Below, in pieces: positions 8,166-16,452 of a stretch of 64,000 nucleotides of DNA (positions within the stretch are counted from its first letter, which is position 1; every line of letters begins with the position of its first letter). The notes under the pieces were generated by a model. That model saw nothing but the letters and a program-made list of their open reading frames with translations, ran no database searches and had not been told where the DNA came from. Source of the stretch: an uncultured Pelagibacteraceae bacterium. Lineage in GTDB: Bacteria > Pseudomonadota > Alphaproteobacteria > Pelagibacterales > Pelagibacteraceae. The stretch is taken from the NCBI GenBank assembly GCA_902533445.1, contig CACALX010000006.1:37384-101383 (forward strand), read 5' to 3'. A program made the translations under genes and the position numbers.

Positions 8166-8793
8166 CTTTCGTAACCTTGTACAAACCTAACCAAGCATTT
8201 ACATCTTTGCTTGCAATATAATCAGATTTAAAAAATTCTACTTCTTCCCATTTATTATTTTGTTTTAGTAAATCAATTTTTTTATCAAATCCATACTCTT
8301 CATGAATTCCTTCATTTATAGTAAAGCAAATCAATCCATCTGGTTTTGTTATTCTTATAAACTCATCCAATGCATTCGGTTTTACATGCCCAAAAGTAAA
8401 TGTTCCAACGCACATAACTCCACCATAGAAGTTGTCCTCAACTTCAATTGGTTGATTTAAATCAACCTTCATTAATTTTTGATAAAGATCTTTTGGTACA
8501 GTATCTAGTAAAGTTTGAGATAAATCGGCTCCATGAAAATTTTTAAAACTGTATTTTTTAAGTTCCAGACCAACTAAACCTGTTCCACATCCAGCATCAA
8601 AAATTAAAGTATCTTTATTTTTCTCATATTTGTTAAATGTTTCTGCAGTTTCTTTAGGTCCTGTATAGTTCCAATCAAACATGTCTTTATTGTATTTATC
8701 TTTGTCTCCCCACTCATCGTAGTACTTCATAACTTCATCAGTAGTTTTAAGCTTATAAATTGGAATTTTGTTTCCTACGTCTTTTTGAGCCAT
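8158..8793 (-). CDS. Class I SAM-dependent methyltransferase
   Basis: A 211-aa protein with methyltransferase motif I (LIFDAGCGTGLVGLEL, about residues 63-78), an acidic motif II (HGADLSQ), and the motif IV-like segment GGVMCVGTFTFGHV. An N-terminal helical region (TTDEVMKYYDEWGDKDKYN) resembles small methyltransferases of the WBSCR27/Williams-Beuren-related group, where YDxW-type starts are common. The acceptor is unknown. It overlaps the dimethylglycine dehydrogenase gene stop by 1 base and the SET gene by 8. Confidence 0.82.
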   Translation of the reverse strand: MAQKDVGNKIPIYKLKTTDEVMKYYDEWGDKDKYNKDMFDWNYTGPKETAETFNKYEKNKDTLIFDAGCGTGLVGLELKKYSFKNFHGADLSQTLLDTVPKDLYQKLMKVDLNQPIEVEDNFYGGVMCVGTFTFGHVKPNALDEFIRITKPDGLICFTINEGIHEEYGFDKKIDLLKQNNKWEEVEFFKSDYIASKDVNAWLGLYKVTKDV

Positions 8794-11198
8794 TAGCCTC
8801 TCATTTTTTGACCACTTGGATCATAAAGTGGTTCTTTAATTATTGAACAATTAAATAAATCTCCGTTTATCTCTACTTGAATTTTATTTTCAGATTTAAT
8901 GCTTTTTTGATCAACAAAAGTAAAAGCTACACTTTTATTTACAAAATGAGCAAAACCACCTGAAGTTACATAACCAATACTTTGATCTCCATTCATTACC
9001 GCCTCATTATTTGTTACATCAATATCATTTGTTTCAACAATTAAAGGTATAAGTTTGTTTGAAGAATTTTCATTTTGTGCACTTTCTTTACCAATAAACT
9101 CTTTATCCCAATTAATAAAAGCATCTAGGCCTGTCTCTTTTGCAGTAAAATCTGGTCTATAATCTAATGTCCAAGCTCCCCAATTTTTCTCCAACCTCAT
9201 CGACATTAATGCTCTTCCACCAAAGGGTTTAATATTAAATTCTTTGCCAGCTTCCATTAATTCTTCATAAAGTTTTAATTGATAATGAGGTGCCACATAA
9301 ATTTCATATCCAAGTTCACCAGTAAATGAAATTCTATTTATTATTGCTGGAACTCCCCCAACAAACATTCTTCTGGAGTCTCTAAATTTAAATTTTTCAT
9401 TTGAAACATCGTCTCTTACGATTTTTTCTAAAACCTTTCTTGAGTTAGGTCCTGCAATAGACAATCCATGATACTCATCAGATCTATTAGAATAACTTAA
9501 ATTAAATTTATCTAAATGACTCTCAAACCAACGTCTGTGCATTTCTTGAGCAGCTCCAGAACCAAATACCATGAATTCATCTTCATCCAAACAAGCAACA
9601 GTTAAATCTCCACACAATTTTCCTCTATAAGATAACATTGGTGATAAAGATATTCTTCCAGGTTTTGGTAGTCTTCCGGCCATTATATGATCTAAAAATT
9701 TTCTGGTATCAGGTCCTTTGAACTCATGTTTTGAAAAGTTAGCAACTTCAATTAAACCAACATTCTCTCTAACATTAATAACTTCTTTTGACACATAGTC
9801 GTGTGATCTTGATCTTTTAATTGTAGGTTCTTCATGAGCATCTTCTTTACTTTTTGCAAACCACAACACATTTTCCAATCCAAAACTGTCCCCCATTACA
9901 GCTCCTTGATTAACAAAACGATCGTATAGCGTAGTAGTTTTTTGCTTTCTTCCCTTTGGTAAAGTTTCATTAGGAAATGTCATAATAAATCTTCGTTCAT
10001 AATTTTCTGAAGACTTTATTGTTCCATATTGAGGGGATGCATAATCTCCAAATCTTGCAACATCCATAGCCCAAACATCAATTGAAGGTTCGCCATCAAT
10101 AATCCATTCAGCAATACATTTTCCAACACCACCCCCTTGGCAAAATCCAGCCATCACACCAACTGCAACCCAATAATTTTTCATTCCTGGTACTGGACCA
10201 ATAAGAGGACTTCCATCTGGACCAAAGGTAAAAGGACCATTTACTATATTTTTTATTCCTGCACGCTCTAATGCTGGCATTCTCTCAAAACCAATTGCTA
10301 ATCGATCTTCAATATTATCTAATTTTGGCTCCAGTAATTCATGTCCAAAATTCATTGGAGTTCCCTCTACTTTCCAAGGAGTTGATTTTGGTTCATAAGT
10401 TCCAAGCAACATTCCTTTTCCTTCTTGTCTAAAGTAAATATTTCCCTCAAAATCTGTTCCAATAGGCAATCTTTGGTCACCCATTGCTTCAATTTCTGGA
10501 ATAGGTTCTGTGATTAAATAATGATGTTCCATGGGTTGAACTGGAAGATTTAATCCTGCTAATTGGCCAACTTCTCTTGCCCAAAGTCCTCCTGCATTAA
10601 TTACTATTTCAGCATTTATATTTCCTTTTTCGGTAAAGACATCCCAAGTTCCATCTTCTTTTTGTTTCGTATCTTTCACGACAGTGTGAGTGTAATATTT
10701 TCCACCATGAACTTTTGCAGCTTTTGCAAAAGCATAAGTAACTCCTGATGGATCTACTTCACCATCAATAGGATCCCATAAAGCTAACAAATATCTAGAG
10801 GGATCAATTAAAGGATGTTTCTTTTTTACTTCTTCTAAAGAAATAAACTCTTGATCAAGCCCCATGTATCTTGCTTTGGATCTTTCTCTCTTTAAATAAT
10901 CAGCCCAAACTTCATTTGAAGCTAAATAAAAACCTCCACTAGGTTTAAATCCTGTTGAATGACCAGATTCTTTTTCTATCTCTTTATAAAGACCTATTGT
11001 GTAAGCCATCATCCGAGAGATATTTGGGTCAGAAGAAATTACATGAACATTTCCAGCAGCATGCCACGAAGAACCTGAAGTTAATTCATTTCTTTCAAGT
11101 AAAATACAATCTTTTAATCCAAATTTTGATAAATGGTAAAGAATAGAACATCCTACTACACCACCACCTATGATTACAACTTTGGCATGCTTTTCCAT
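8793..11198 (-). CDS. Dimethylglycine dehydrogenase-type FAD/GcvT fusion enzyme
   Basis: An 801-aa two-part enzyme. Residues 1-385 form a D-amino-acid-oxidase-like FAD domain with GGGVVG at 11-16 and GSSWHAAG at 42-49; the motif His46 is the usual covalent FAD site. A short middle domain follows, then a GcvT-type folate domain from about 440 with SFTGELGYEIYV. The family oxidises dimethylglycine or sarcosine and passes formaldehyde to tetrahydrofolate as methylene-THF. It lies directly downstream of betaine-homocysteine methyltransferase, whose product is dimethylglycine, so that substrate is favoured. Electron transfer flavoprotein genes are not in the window. It overlaps each neighbour by 1 base. 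Confidence 0.88.
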   Translation of the reverse strand: MEKHAKVVIIGGGVVGCSILYHLSKFGLKDCILLERNELTSGSSWHAAGNVHVISSDPNISRMMAYTIGLYKEIEKESGHSTGFKPSGGFYLASNEVWADYLKRERSKARYMGLDQEFISLEEVKKKHPLIDPSRYLLALWDPIDGEVDPSGVTYAFAKAAKVHGGKYYTHTVVKDTKQKEDGTWDVFTEKGNINAEIVINAGGLWAREVGQLAGLNLPVQPMEHHYLITEPIPEIEAMGDQRLPIGTDFEGNIYFRQEGKGMLLGTYEPKSTPWKVEGTPMNFGHELLEPKLDNIEDRLAIGFERMPALERAGIKNIVNGPFTFGPDGSPLIGPVPGMKNYWVAVGVMAGFCQGGGVGKCIAEWIIDGEPSIDVWAMDVARFGDYASPQYGTIKSSENYERRFIMTFPNETLPKGRKQKTTTLYDRFVNQGAVMGDSFGLENVLWFAKSKEDAHEEPTIKRSRSHDYVSKEVINVRENVGLIEVANFSKHEFKGPDTRKFLDHIMAGRLPKPGRISLSPMLSYRGKLCGDLTVACLDEDEFMVFGSGAAQEMHRRWFESHLDKFNLSYSNRSDEYHGLSIAGPNSRKVLEKIVRDDVSNEKFKFRDSRRMFVGGVPAIINRISFTGELGYEIYVAPHYQLKLYEELMEAGKEFNIKPFGGRALMSMRLEKNWGAWTLDYRPDFTAKETGLDAFINWDKEFIGKESAQNENSSNKLIPLIVETNDIDVTNNEAVMNGDQSIGYVTSGGFAHFVNKSVAFTFVDQKSIKSENKIQVEINGDLFNCSIIKEPLYDPSGQKMRG

Positions 11199-12238
11199 TA
11201 ATATTTTATTTCCTTGTTTACTTCTTTCAAAGATTTATCAGTACCGTGATGAAAATGTTTACTCATGTCTGGCATGTATTTCATTGAAATTGGTTTTTTA
11301 CCAATCGCAACTGACATTTCTCTAACGTGGTGAGCCTCAGCGCCACAACATATTCCAATAAAATTTATTTTATTTTTTACACAATCTTTTGCAAATTCTG
11401 CCATTTCAAATCTATTACAAAACAAATTATCTAAAGCAACTGGAAATGCATTTCCACCAGGAATACAGTCACATCCGTGATCAGTGATATTTAAGAAACC
11501 AGGTTCTTCTTCAGTAGTTCTGTAAGGGACAGGAAGTCCTGATACATGGCATGAAACTTTGTCTCTAACTTTTTTTAAAAGCTTCATTGTCATCTCGGGT
11601 CCTCTGTAACAATTTAATCCAACAACATCAGCACCTAAGTCTTCCATCATCTTGCATGCATCTTCAGCACTATGTCCTTCTCTAGTTTTGTCTCCTCTAG
11701 GAATTGCAAAATTACAAACTGCAATAAGTTCAGCATCTTTAATTGCTTTTAATGCAATTTTCATTTCATCAGTCCAACTTATTGTTTCGGCAATAACAAA
11801 GTCAACACCAGCTTCTTTTGCCCAAGCTACTTGTTCTTCATACATTTGTTGACACTGTTTATGAGTATTTGCATCACCAGGATCAAATACATTGGTGTTT
11901 GCTACATCTCCACATACCAGCAAATCTAAATCTTTAAACTCAGCTGCAGCATCTTTTGCAATTTTGAGTGCATTTTTTTGCATTGGTTCTAATAAATGTT
12001 CTTTGCCAATTATTCTAAGCTTTTCTCTATGACCGTAATAAGTAAATGCCTGAACAACATCTGAACCTGCTCTAATAAATTCTCTATGTAATTGTGTTAC
12101 TACCTCAGGATGTTCTAAAACTACTTCTGGAACAAATGGACCCGCTGAAAGATAACCTCTTCTTTCCATTGCAAAAAGATAGCCCTCAGCACACATTATT
12201 GGACCTTCATTTAATCTTGTAATTAGATCTTTTTTCAT
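11198..12238 (-). CDS. bhmT: Betaine-homocysteine S-methyltransferase
   Basis: A 346-aa homocysteine S-methyltransferase. The zinc ligands are C210 (VGLNCYRGP) and C297-C298 (GICCGA), as in BHMT. It transfers a methyl group from glycine betaine to homocysteine, giving methionine and dimethylglycine. The adjacent dimethylglycine dehydrogenase consumes the latter product, supporting betaine rather than S-methylmethionine as donor. Start at 12238 is 11 bases after the Rieske gene stop. I looked upstream for a recognisable SAM riboswitch and saw none at this position. Confidence 0.9.
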   Translation of the reverse strand: MKKDLITRLNEGPIMCAEGYLFAMERRGYLSAGPFVPEVVLEHPEVVTQLHREFIRAGSDVVQAFTYYGHREKLRIIGKEHLLEPMQKNALKIAKDAAAEFKDLDLLVCGDVANTNVFDPGDANTHKQCQQMYEEQVAWAKEAGVDFVIAETISWTDEMKIALKAIKDAELIAVCNFAIPRGDKTREGHSAEDACKMMEDLGADVVGLNCYRGPEMTMKLLKKVRDKVSCHVSGLPVPYRTTEEEPGFLNITDHGCDCIPGGNAFPVALDNLFCNRFEMAEFAKDCVKNKINFIGICCGAEAHHVREMSVAIGKKPISMKYMPDMSKHFHHGTDKSLKEVNKEIKY

Positions 12239-12249
12239 AATTTACCCTC

Positions 12250-13437
12250 TCATTTTGTTAAGTTGGTTGCAACCCACTTATGAAACATCAAAGTAGGAGT
12301 ATCCATTACAGGTGAAAAATTCCCACCATTGTAAGCTGGGGAATTTCGCCCGTTTTGCATTCCTTCTATTGCAGTCACATCTTCATTCATAACTTCTTGC
12401 CAAAATGCAAAATTTTTTTCTCTTATAAGTTTAAACTCATCACTGGAGGCGCTTTCGTCTCCAACATAATATAATTCAAAATGTTCTTTAGTTTGATTGT
12501 TAGAAATTGGCTCTAACCAAAATGCATAGAAATGATCAATATGTATTCCTAACATTACGTTTGGATATAATGATACATATTCAGATTTTTCAGAAAGTTC
12601 AGTTGGCCAGTTAGGAAAGCATTTAAATTTAATGTTTCCGTCGAACTGTTGTGAATATTTATTACTTCCTTGTCCTGAAAAATTAAAATTCTCATCTTCA
12701 ATGTGATAGTGATCTGAAATATTTGAAACTTTATTTAGTTCTGGATGTATCCACGGTAAATGATAGCTTTCACAATAATTTTCAATTGCAAATTTCCAAT
12801 TACTATTAACTGTCATATTAAAATATCCGTTATCAGTCGAATGTCTTATTAATTTTTGATCTTTTTTAGAAATAAACTTAGACCATCTATCCTCTAGAGG
12901 TTTAATAAAATCTTCAAATGGTTTTGCATTAGAATTAATATTTATGAAGATTAAATCCATCCAAACTTTTGATTTTATCTCTTTTAGGTTGCTATTGTTT
13001 TTATCAAACCCTTCAATCTCATGTTTTCCAAGTCCTCCTATGTGTGGTGTAACAGTTAATTTTCCATTAAAATCATAGGACCAAGAATGATAAGGGCATC
13101 TAATTACATTTTTTAACTTACATTCCTGATCAACTAATTTAAAACCTCTATGACTACAAACATTATGAAAAACTTTTACTTCGTTCTCTTTGTTTCTAAC
13201 CGTTAGTATTGGTATCCCTAAAAGATTAAAAGGCTTTGCATCACCAGGATTTGGAACAGAGCTTGCAACACCAATCATTGTCCAATTATTTTTAAAAACT
13301 TTTTCTTTCTCAAATTCTAAATAGTCATCATTTAAATAACATTCATTTGGCAATCCATGTGCTTTTTCTATTGGATTTTTAACAACTTCTATTTTTTTAG
13401 GATCTAAGATGTCTGATAATTTTTTATTTAAATTCAT
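12250..13437 (-). CDS. Rieske non-heme iron oxygenase, alpha subunit (betaine/quaternary amine demethylase-like)
   Basis: A 395-aa ring-hydroxylating-type oxygenase. The Rieske centre is C94-S-H96 and C114-P-Y-H117. The catalytic iron site has H226 and H231 in ESYHLPWIHPE, with a likely Asp in NEDVTA near the C-terminus. The ENYCESYH layout resembles GbcA, stachydrine demethylase and choline monooxygenase, which act on quaternary amines. It is the first gene of the minus-strand run; AGGAGG lies 4 bases upstream of its ATG. No reductase partner (GbcB-like) is in the window. A parallel route from betaine to dimethylglycine is possible, but another betaine may be the substrate. Confidence 0.82.
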   Translation of the reverse strand: MNLNKKLSDILDPKKIEVVKNPIEKAHGLPNECYLNDDYLEFEKEKVFKNNWTMIGVASSVPNPGDAKPFNLLGIPILTVRNKENEVKVFHNVCSHRGFKLVDQECKLKNVIRCPYHSWSYDFNGKLTVTPHIGGLGKHEIEGFDKNNSNLKEIKSKVWMDLIFININSNAKPFEDFIKPLEDRWSKFISKKDQKLIRHSTDNGYFNMTVNSNWKFAIENYCESYHLPWIHPELNKVSNISDHYHIEDENFNFSGQGSNKYSQQFDGNIKFKCFPNWPTELSEKSEYVSLYPNVMLGIHIDHFYAFWLEPISNNQTKEHFELYYVGDESASSDEFKLIREKNFAFWQEVMNEDVTAIEGMQNGRNSPAYNGGNFSPVMDTPTLMFHKWVATNLTK

Positions 13438-13707
13438 AAACCTCCTTTAATTAATTAAAAAATTAATTTTTAGGTTTAAAAATTACGACTCTCTAATAAT
13501 GATTTGTTGAAAAACTGTTTTGCAATTTAAAATATAAACAAACTCTTTGAAACAAAAATTTGCTGAAAATTTCATAATAAAACCATAACTAAATTTATTG
13601 CACAGTTAAAGACAATTTAACTTCAACTTATGATTGAATTTAATTTGCAATATTTCTCTCAATATGTTCAATTTGATTTTTAAATGAATCAAATATTGGG
13701 AGATATA
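13438..13707. promoter_or_regulatory. Divergent control region between the betaine operon and proX-like gene
   Basis: This 270-base gap is the largest non-coding stretch in the window. It must carry promoters for both the Rieske-led minus-strand run and the plus-strand transporter. Strong Shine-Dalgarno sequences lie at both ends (AGGAGG on the minus strand; GGGAGAT at 13698-13704). It is extremely AT-rich, so -10 boxes cannot be picked with confidence. I did not recognise a glycine or SAM riboswitch core. Confidence 0.5.
13671..13694 (+). promoter_or_regulatory. Small hairpin just upstream of the proX-like ribosome binding site
   Basis: ATTTGATT (13671-13678) is exactly complementary to AATCAAAT (13687-13694), giving an 8-bp stem with an 8-base loop that ends 3 bases before the GGGAGAT Shine-Dalgarno. 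It could influence ribosome access, but such AT-rich palindromes arise easily by chance here. Confidence 0.3.
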
Positions 13708-14718
13708 ATGAAAATTAAAAGAATACTTCTTTCCCTAGCTGTTGTTTTTGGTCTTACTTCTTTTGGAAGTGTGGCTAATGCAGCTTGTGGAACTATAACA
13801 ATCGCTAATATGAACTGGGCTTCAGCAAACTTAATGGCTGAAGTTGATAAAATCATACTAGAAGAAGGATATGGATGTACTGTTGAATTGGTGCCAGGTG
13901 CAACTCAGCCAACTTTTGCATCTATGCAAGAAAAAGGTGAACCAGATGTTGCTCCAGAGTTTTGGGCAAATGCTGCTAAAAGAGAGTTAGAAGCAGCTGT
14001 TGCTGAAGGTAAACTTCATTCAATTAATAAAGCACCAATCACTGGACTTGGTGAAGGTTGGTGGGTATTACCTGCTACTTTAGAAAAGCATCCTGAATTA
14101 ACGACTGCTGATGCAATCTTAGAAAGACCTGATCTATTCCCTCACCCAGAGGACCCTTCAAAAGGTGGATTCCATATTTGCCCTCCAGGATGGAACTGTG
14201 AATTAAGTAACAGAAACCATTTTAGAGCTTGGGGTATGGAAGAAAAAGGTTGGATGATAGTAGAAACTGGCTCTGCTGCAGGACTTGATGGTTCAATTGC
14301 TAAGGCAGCAGAAAGAGGTGAAAACTGGTTTGGTTACTACTGGTCGCCAACTGCTATTATAGGTAAATACAACATGCAAGCTGTAGATATGGGTGAGTAT
14401 GCTGGTAAAGATAACTGGGATAATTGTTTGTCAAAACCAGAGCAAGAATGTGCTAACCCTTTAAAATCTTCATGGGTAAAATCTGAAGTATATACTGTTG
14501 CAACTGATAACTACAAAAAAACAGCTGGAAAAGAAGGTATGAAGTATCTTGAAAACAGAACTTACCCAGGTCCAGTAATGAACGGTATGTTGGTTTGGAT
14601 GGGTGAAAACCAAGCAGAAGGTGCAGATGCTGCAATTGAATTCCTAAAAACACAAGAAGATGTTTGGACTAAATGGGTTTCAAGTGATGCTGCTGCAAAA
14701 ATAAAAAAAGCACTTTAA
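13708..14718 (+). CDS. Glycine-betaine-type (OpuAC/ProX) ABC transporter substrate-binding protein
   Basis: A 336-aa periplasmic binding protein. The ATG at 13708 is preferred over the in-frame ATG at 13684 because GGGAGAT sits 3-9 bases before it and the protein then begins with a clean signal peptide (MKIKRILLSLAVVFGL...ANA). The mature part is rich in Trp and Cys, including NMNWAS, EFWANA and YYWSP; aromatic boxes of this kind bind quaternary ammonium groups by cation-pi contacts. The permease gene follows after a hairpin. Substrate could be glycine betaine, DMSP or another osmolyte. Confidence 0.85.
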   Translation: MKIKRILLSLAVVFGLTSFGSVANAACGTITIANMNWASANLMAEVDKIILEEGYGCTVELVPGATQPTFASMQEKGEPDVAPEFWANAAKRELEAAVAEGKLHSINKAPITGLGEGWWVLPATLEKHPELTTADAILERPDLFPHPEDPSKGGFHICPPGWNCELSNRNHFRAWGMEEKGWMIVETGSAAGLDGSIAKAAERGENWFGYYWSPTAIIGKYNMQAVDMGEYAGKDNWDNCLSKPEQECANPLKSSWVKSEVYTVATDNYKKTAGKEGMKYLENRTYPGPVMNGMLVWMGENQAEGADAAIEFLKTQEDVWTKWVSSDAAAKIKKAL

Positions 14719-14730
14719 ATTAATGTTATT

Positions 14731-14758
14731 ATCGAACCCGTTGTAAAACGGGTTCGAT
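14731..14758 (+). terminator. Perfect 12-bp hairpin with GTAA loop between binding protein and permease genes
   Basis: ATCGAACCCGTT (14731-14742) pairs exactly with AACGGGTTCGAT (14747-14758) around the tetraloop GTAA, a GNRA-type loop. It lacks a long T run, so it looks more like an mRNA-stabilising or attenuating element than a strong terminator. Such structures after binding-protein genes usually raise their expression relative to the permease. Confidence 0.7.
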
Positions 14759-14775
14759 TAGTTTAAGTATAATTT

Positions 14776-15663
14776 ATGGATTTCTTTACTAAAATTCCTG
14801 TAATGGATAGAACAGCTTTAAGAGAGCTTAAAAAAGGTATTGATTTTAGTTTTAAAGAATTTTCAAGAGCCTATGGAGATGGAATAGAAGGTTTTTTTGA
14901 TCCCCTATTATATTTTTTAATTTGGCTCGAAAAACTTTTAGTAAATAGTCCTTGGCCTATTATTATTGCAGTTTTTGCCCTATTAGCATGGATAGGTTCA
15001 AGAAGTATAAAATTAACTATTGGGACGATGGTTTGCTTTTTGATAATTGGATATTTTGGAATGTGGAAAAACTGTATGGCTACAGTTGCTATTATATCAG
15101 TTTCGACTTTAGTTTGTATTGTTGTTGGTATTCCAATAGGAATTTTAATGTCAAAGTCACAAAGAGCAGAAAAAGCAATTTTACCAATATTAGATATGAT
15201 GCAAACTATTCCAAGTTTCGTTTATTTAATTCCTATTATCATGCTACTTGGTATAGGAAAAGTTCCAGGTCTATTGGCAGTTTGTATTTATGCCTTACCC
15301 CCAATTGTAAGACTAACCAATCTGGGGATTAGAGAGGTGGATAAAGAAACTTTAGAGGCAAGCGAGGCTTTTGGGGCAACCCCAATACAAAAACTAAGGT
15401 CTGTTCAAATTCCTCTTTCATTGCCCACAATATTTGCGGGCATTAACCAAACAATTATGATGGCTTTAGCAATGGTAGTTATAGCATCGATGATTGGTGT
15501 TAGAGGTCTAGGAGTGCCTATTTTACAGGCTATTTCTAACCAATATTTGGCGTTGGGAATGATGAATGGTTTAGCAATTGTAGCCTTAGCAATTATCTTT
15601 GACAGGGTCACTCAGCAGTACGGCCAAAGAATTCAAAAGCACAGAGGTCAGCTTAAAAAGTAG
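14776..15663 (+). CDS. Glycine-betaine-type ABC transporter permease (ProW/OpuAB-like)
   Basis: A 295-aa membrane protein with about 6-7 hydrophobic segments. The cytoplasmic EAA loop is EASEAFGATPIQKLRSVQIPL, and VASMIGVRGLGVPIL follows, as in ProW. The N-terminal 50 residues are soluble and precede the first helix, which is also usual for ProW. It forms the channel for the upstream binding protein. No ATPase gene is adjacent; the only glycine-betaine-type ATPase in the window is at 48104-49135. The subunit could be shared or encoded elsewhere. Confidence 0.88.
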   Translation: MDFFTKIPVMDRTALRELKKGIDFSFKEFSRAYGDGIEGFFDPLLYFLIWLEKLLVNSPWPIIIAVFALLAWIGSRSIKLTIGTMVCFLIIGYFGMWKNCMATVAIISVSTLVCIVVGIPIGILMSKSQRAEKAILPILDMMQTIPSFVYLIPIIMLLGIGKVPGLLAVCIYALPPIVRLTNLGIREVDKETLEASEAFGATPIQKLRSVQIPLSLPTIFAGINQTIMMALAMVVIASMIGVRGLGVPILQAISNQYLALGMMNGLAIVALAIIFDRVTQQYGQRIQKHRGQLKK

Positions 15664-15723
15664 ACCAATTGTCATAATCGAATTTTCTAGACTCATATTT
15701 CAAAATCAATAAAGATCCAAAAT

Positions 15724-16452
15724 ATGAATTTTTCTTTGGAGATTAGTCCTAAAACAGATCTTGAAACTGTACCTCCACTAAGTGATGTTTATATCACTAT
15801 GCTTCCAGGAGGAGATTATAAAGAAACCGCAGATAAAGCAGTAGAACTTGTTAAAAAAGGATTTAATCCAGTTCCACATTTTCCAGCAAGATCAATGCAT
15901 GATGATAGTGAACTAAAAGATTATGTTACAAGATGCAAAGATGGAGGAGTGAAGCAAGCACTAATTATTGGTGGAGGAAGAGAGCCTCTTGGAAAATTTG
16001 ATAGTTCATTTCAACTTTTAGAAACAGGTTATTTTGAAAAAATGAAAATAGGAATAGCTGGACATCCTGAAGGGAGTCCTGATATATCCGACACAGATTT
16101 AGAAAAAGCAATGATAAATAAAAAGCCTTACGCTGATTATATAGTAACACAGTGGTTATTAGATCCTCAGCCTATCATTGATTTTATTTCTAAACAAAGC
16201 GTACCAGTGCATGTTGGAATAACTGGGCCCTTGAAAATATCTAGCTTAATTAAATTTGCTAATATCGTTGGGGCAAAAAATTCCTTAAACTTTCTTAAAT
16301 CTAATTTTAGTAGGGCGTTAGATTTATTAAAACCTAAAGACCCTAATGATTTAATTGGGAAAGTTAAATCGCACACTGATAACTTCCACATTTATACATT
16401 CGGCGGCTTGAAGGAAACTAACAAGTGGTTGAGGGAGAATAGTTATGTCTAA
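15724..16452 (+). CDS. Methylenetetrahydrofolate reductase-like protein (MetF family)
   Basis: A 242-aa TIM-barrel protein of the MTHFR family, shorter than E. coli MetF (about 296 aa). Visible marks are VYITMLPGGDY in the N-terminal strand region, PHFPARSMHD, and ALIIGGGREPLGKF, which correspond to the folate and flavin sites. It interconverts 5,10-methylene-THF and 5-methyl-THF. It overlaps the DmdA-like demethylase gene by 8 bases, so it probably handles the methyl-THF that enzyme makes, by analogy with the LigM/MetF and DmdA systems. That coupling is inference. Confidence 0.8.
   Translation: MNFSLEISPKTDLETVPPLSDVYITMLPGGDYKETADKAVELVKKGFNPVPHFPARSMHDDSELKDYVTRCKDGGVKQALIIGGGREPLGKFDSSFQLLETGYFEKMKIGIAGHPEGSPDISDTDLEKAMINKKPYADYIVTQWLLDPQPIIDFISKQSVPVHVGITGPLKISSLIKFANIVGAKNSLNFLKSNFSRALDLLKPKDPNDLIGKVKSHTDNFHIYTFGGLKETNKWLRENSYV

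Noticed and set aside
13438..13707. Possible glycine or SAM riboswitch ahead of the betaine operon or transporter
   Set aside because: I read both strands for the conserved cores of these riboswitches and found no convincing match; only a short AT-rich hairpin near the ribosome site is present.
15724..16452. Possible truncated or frameshifted metF
   Set aside because: The 242-aa frame is continuous, has N- and C-terminal MTHFR features and is translationally coupled to the next gene, so it looks like a short subfamily rather than a broken gene.
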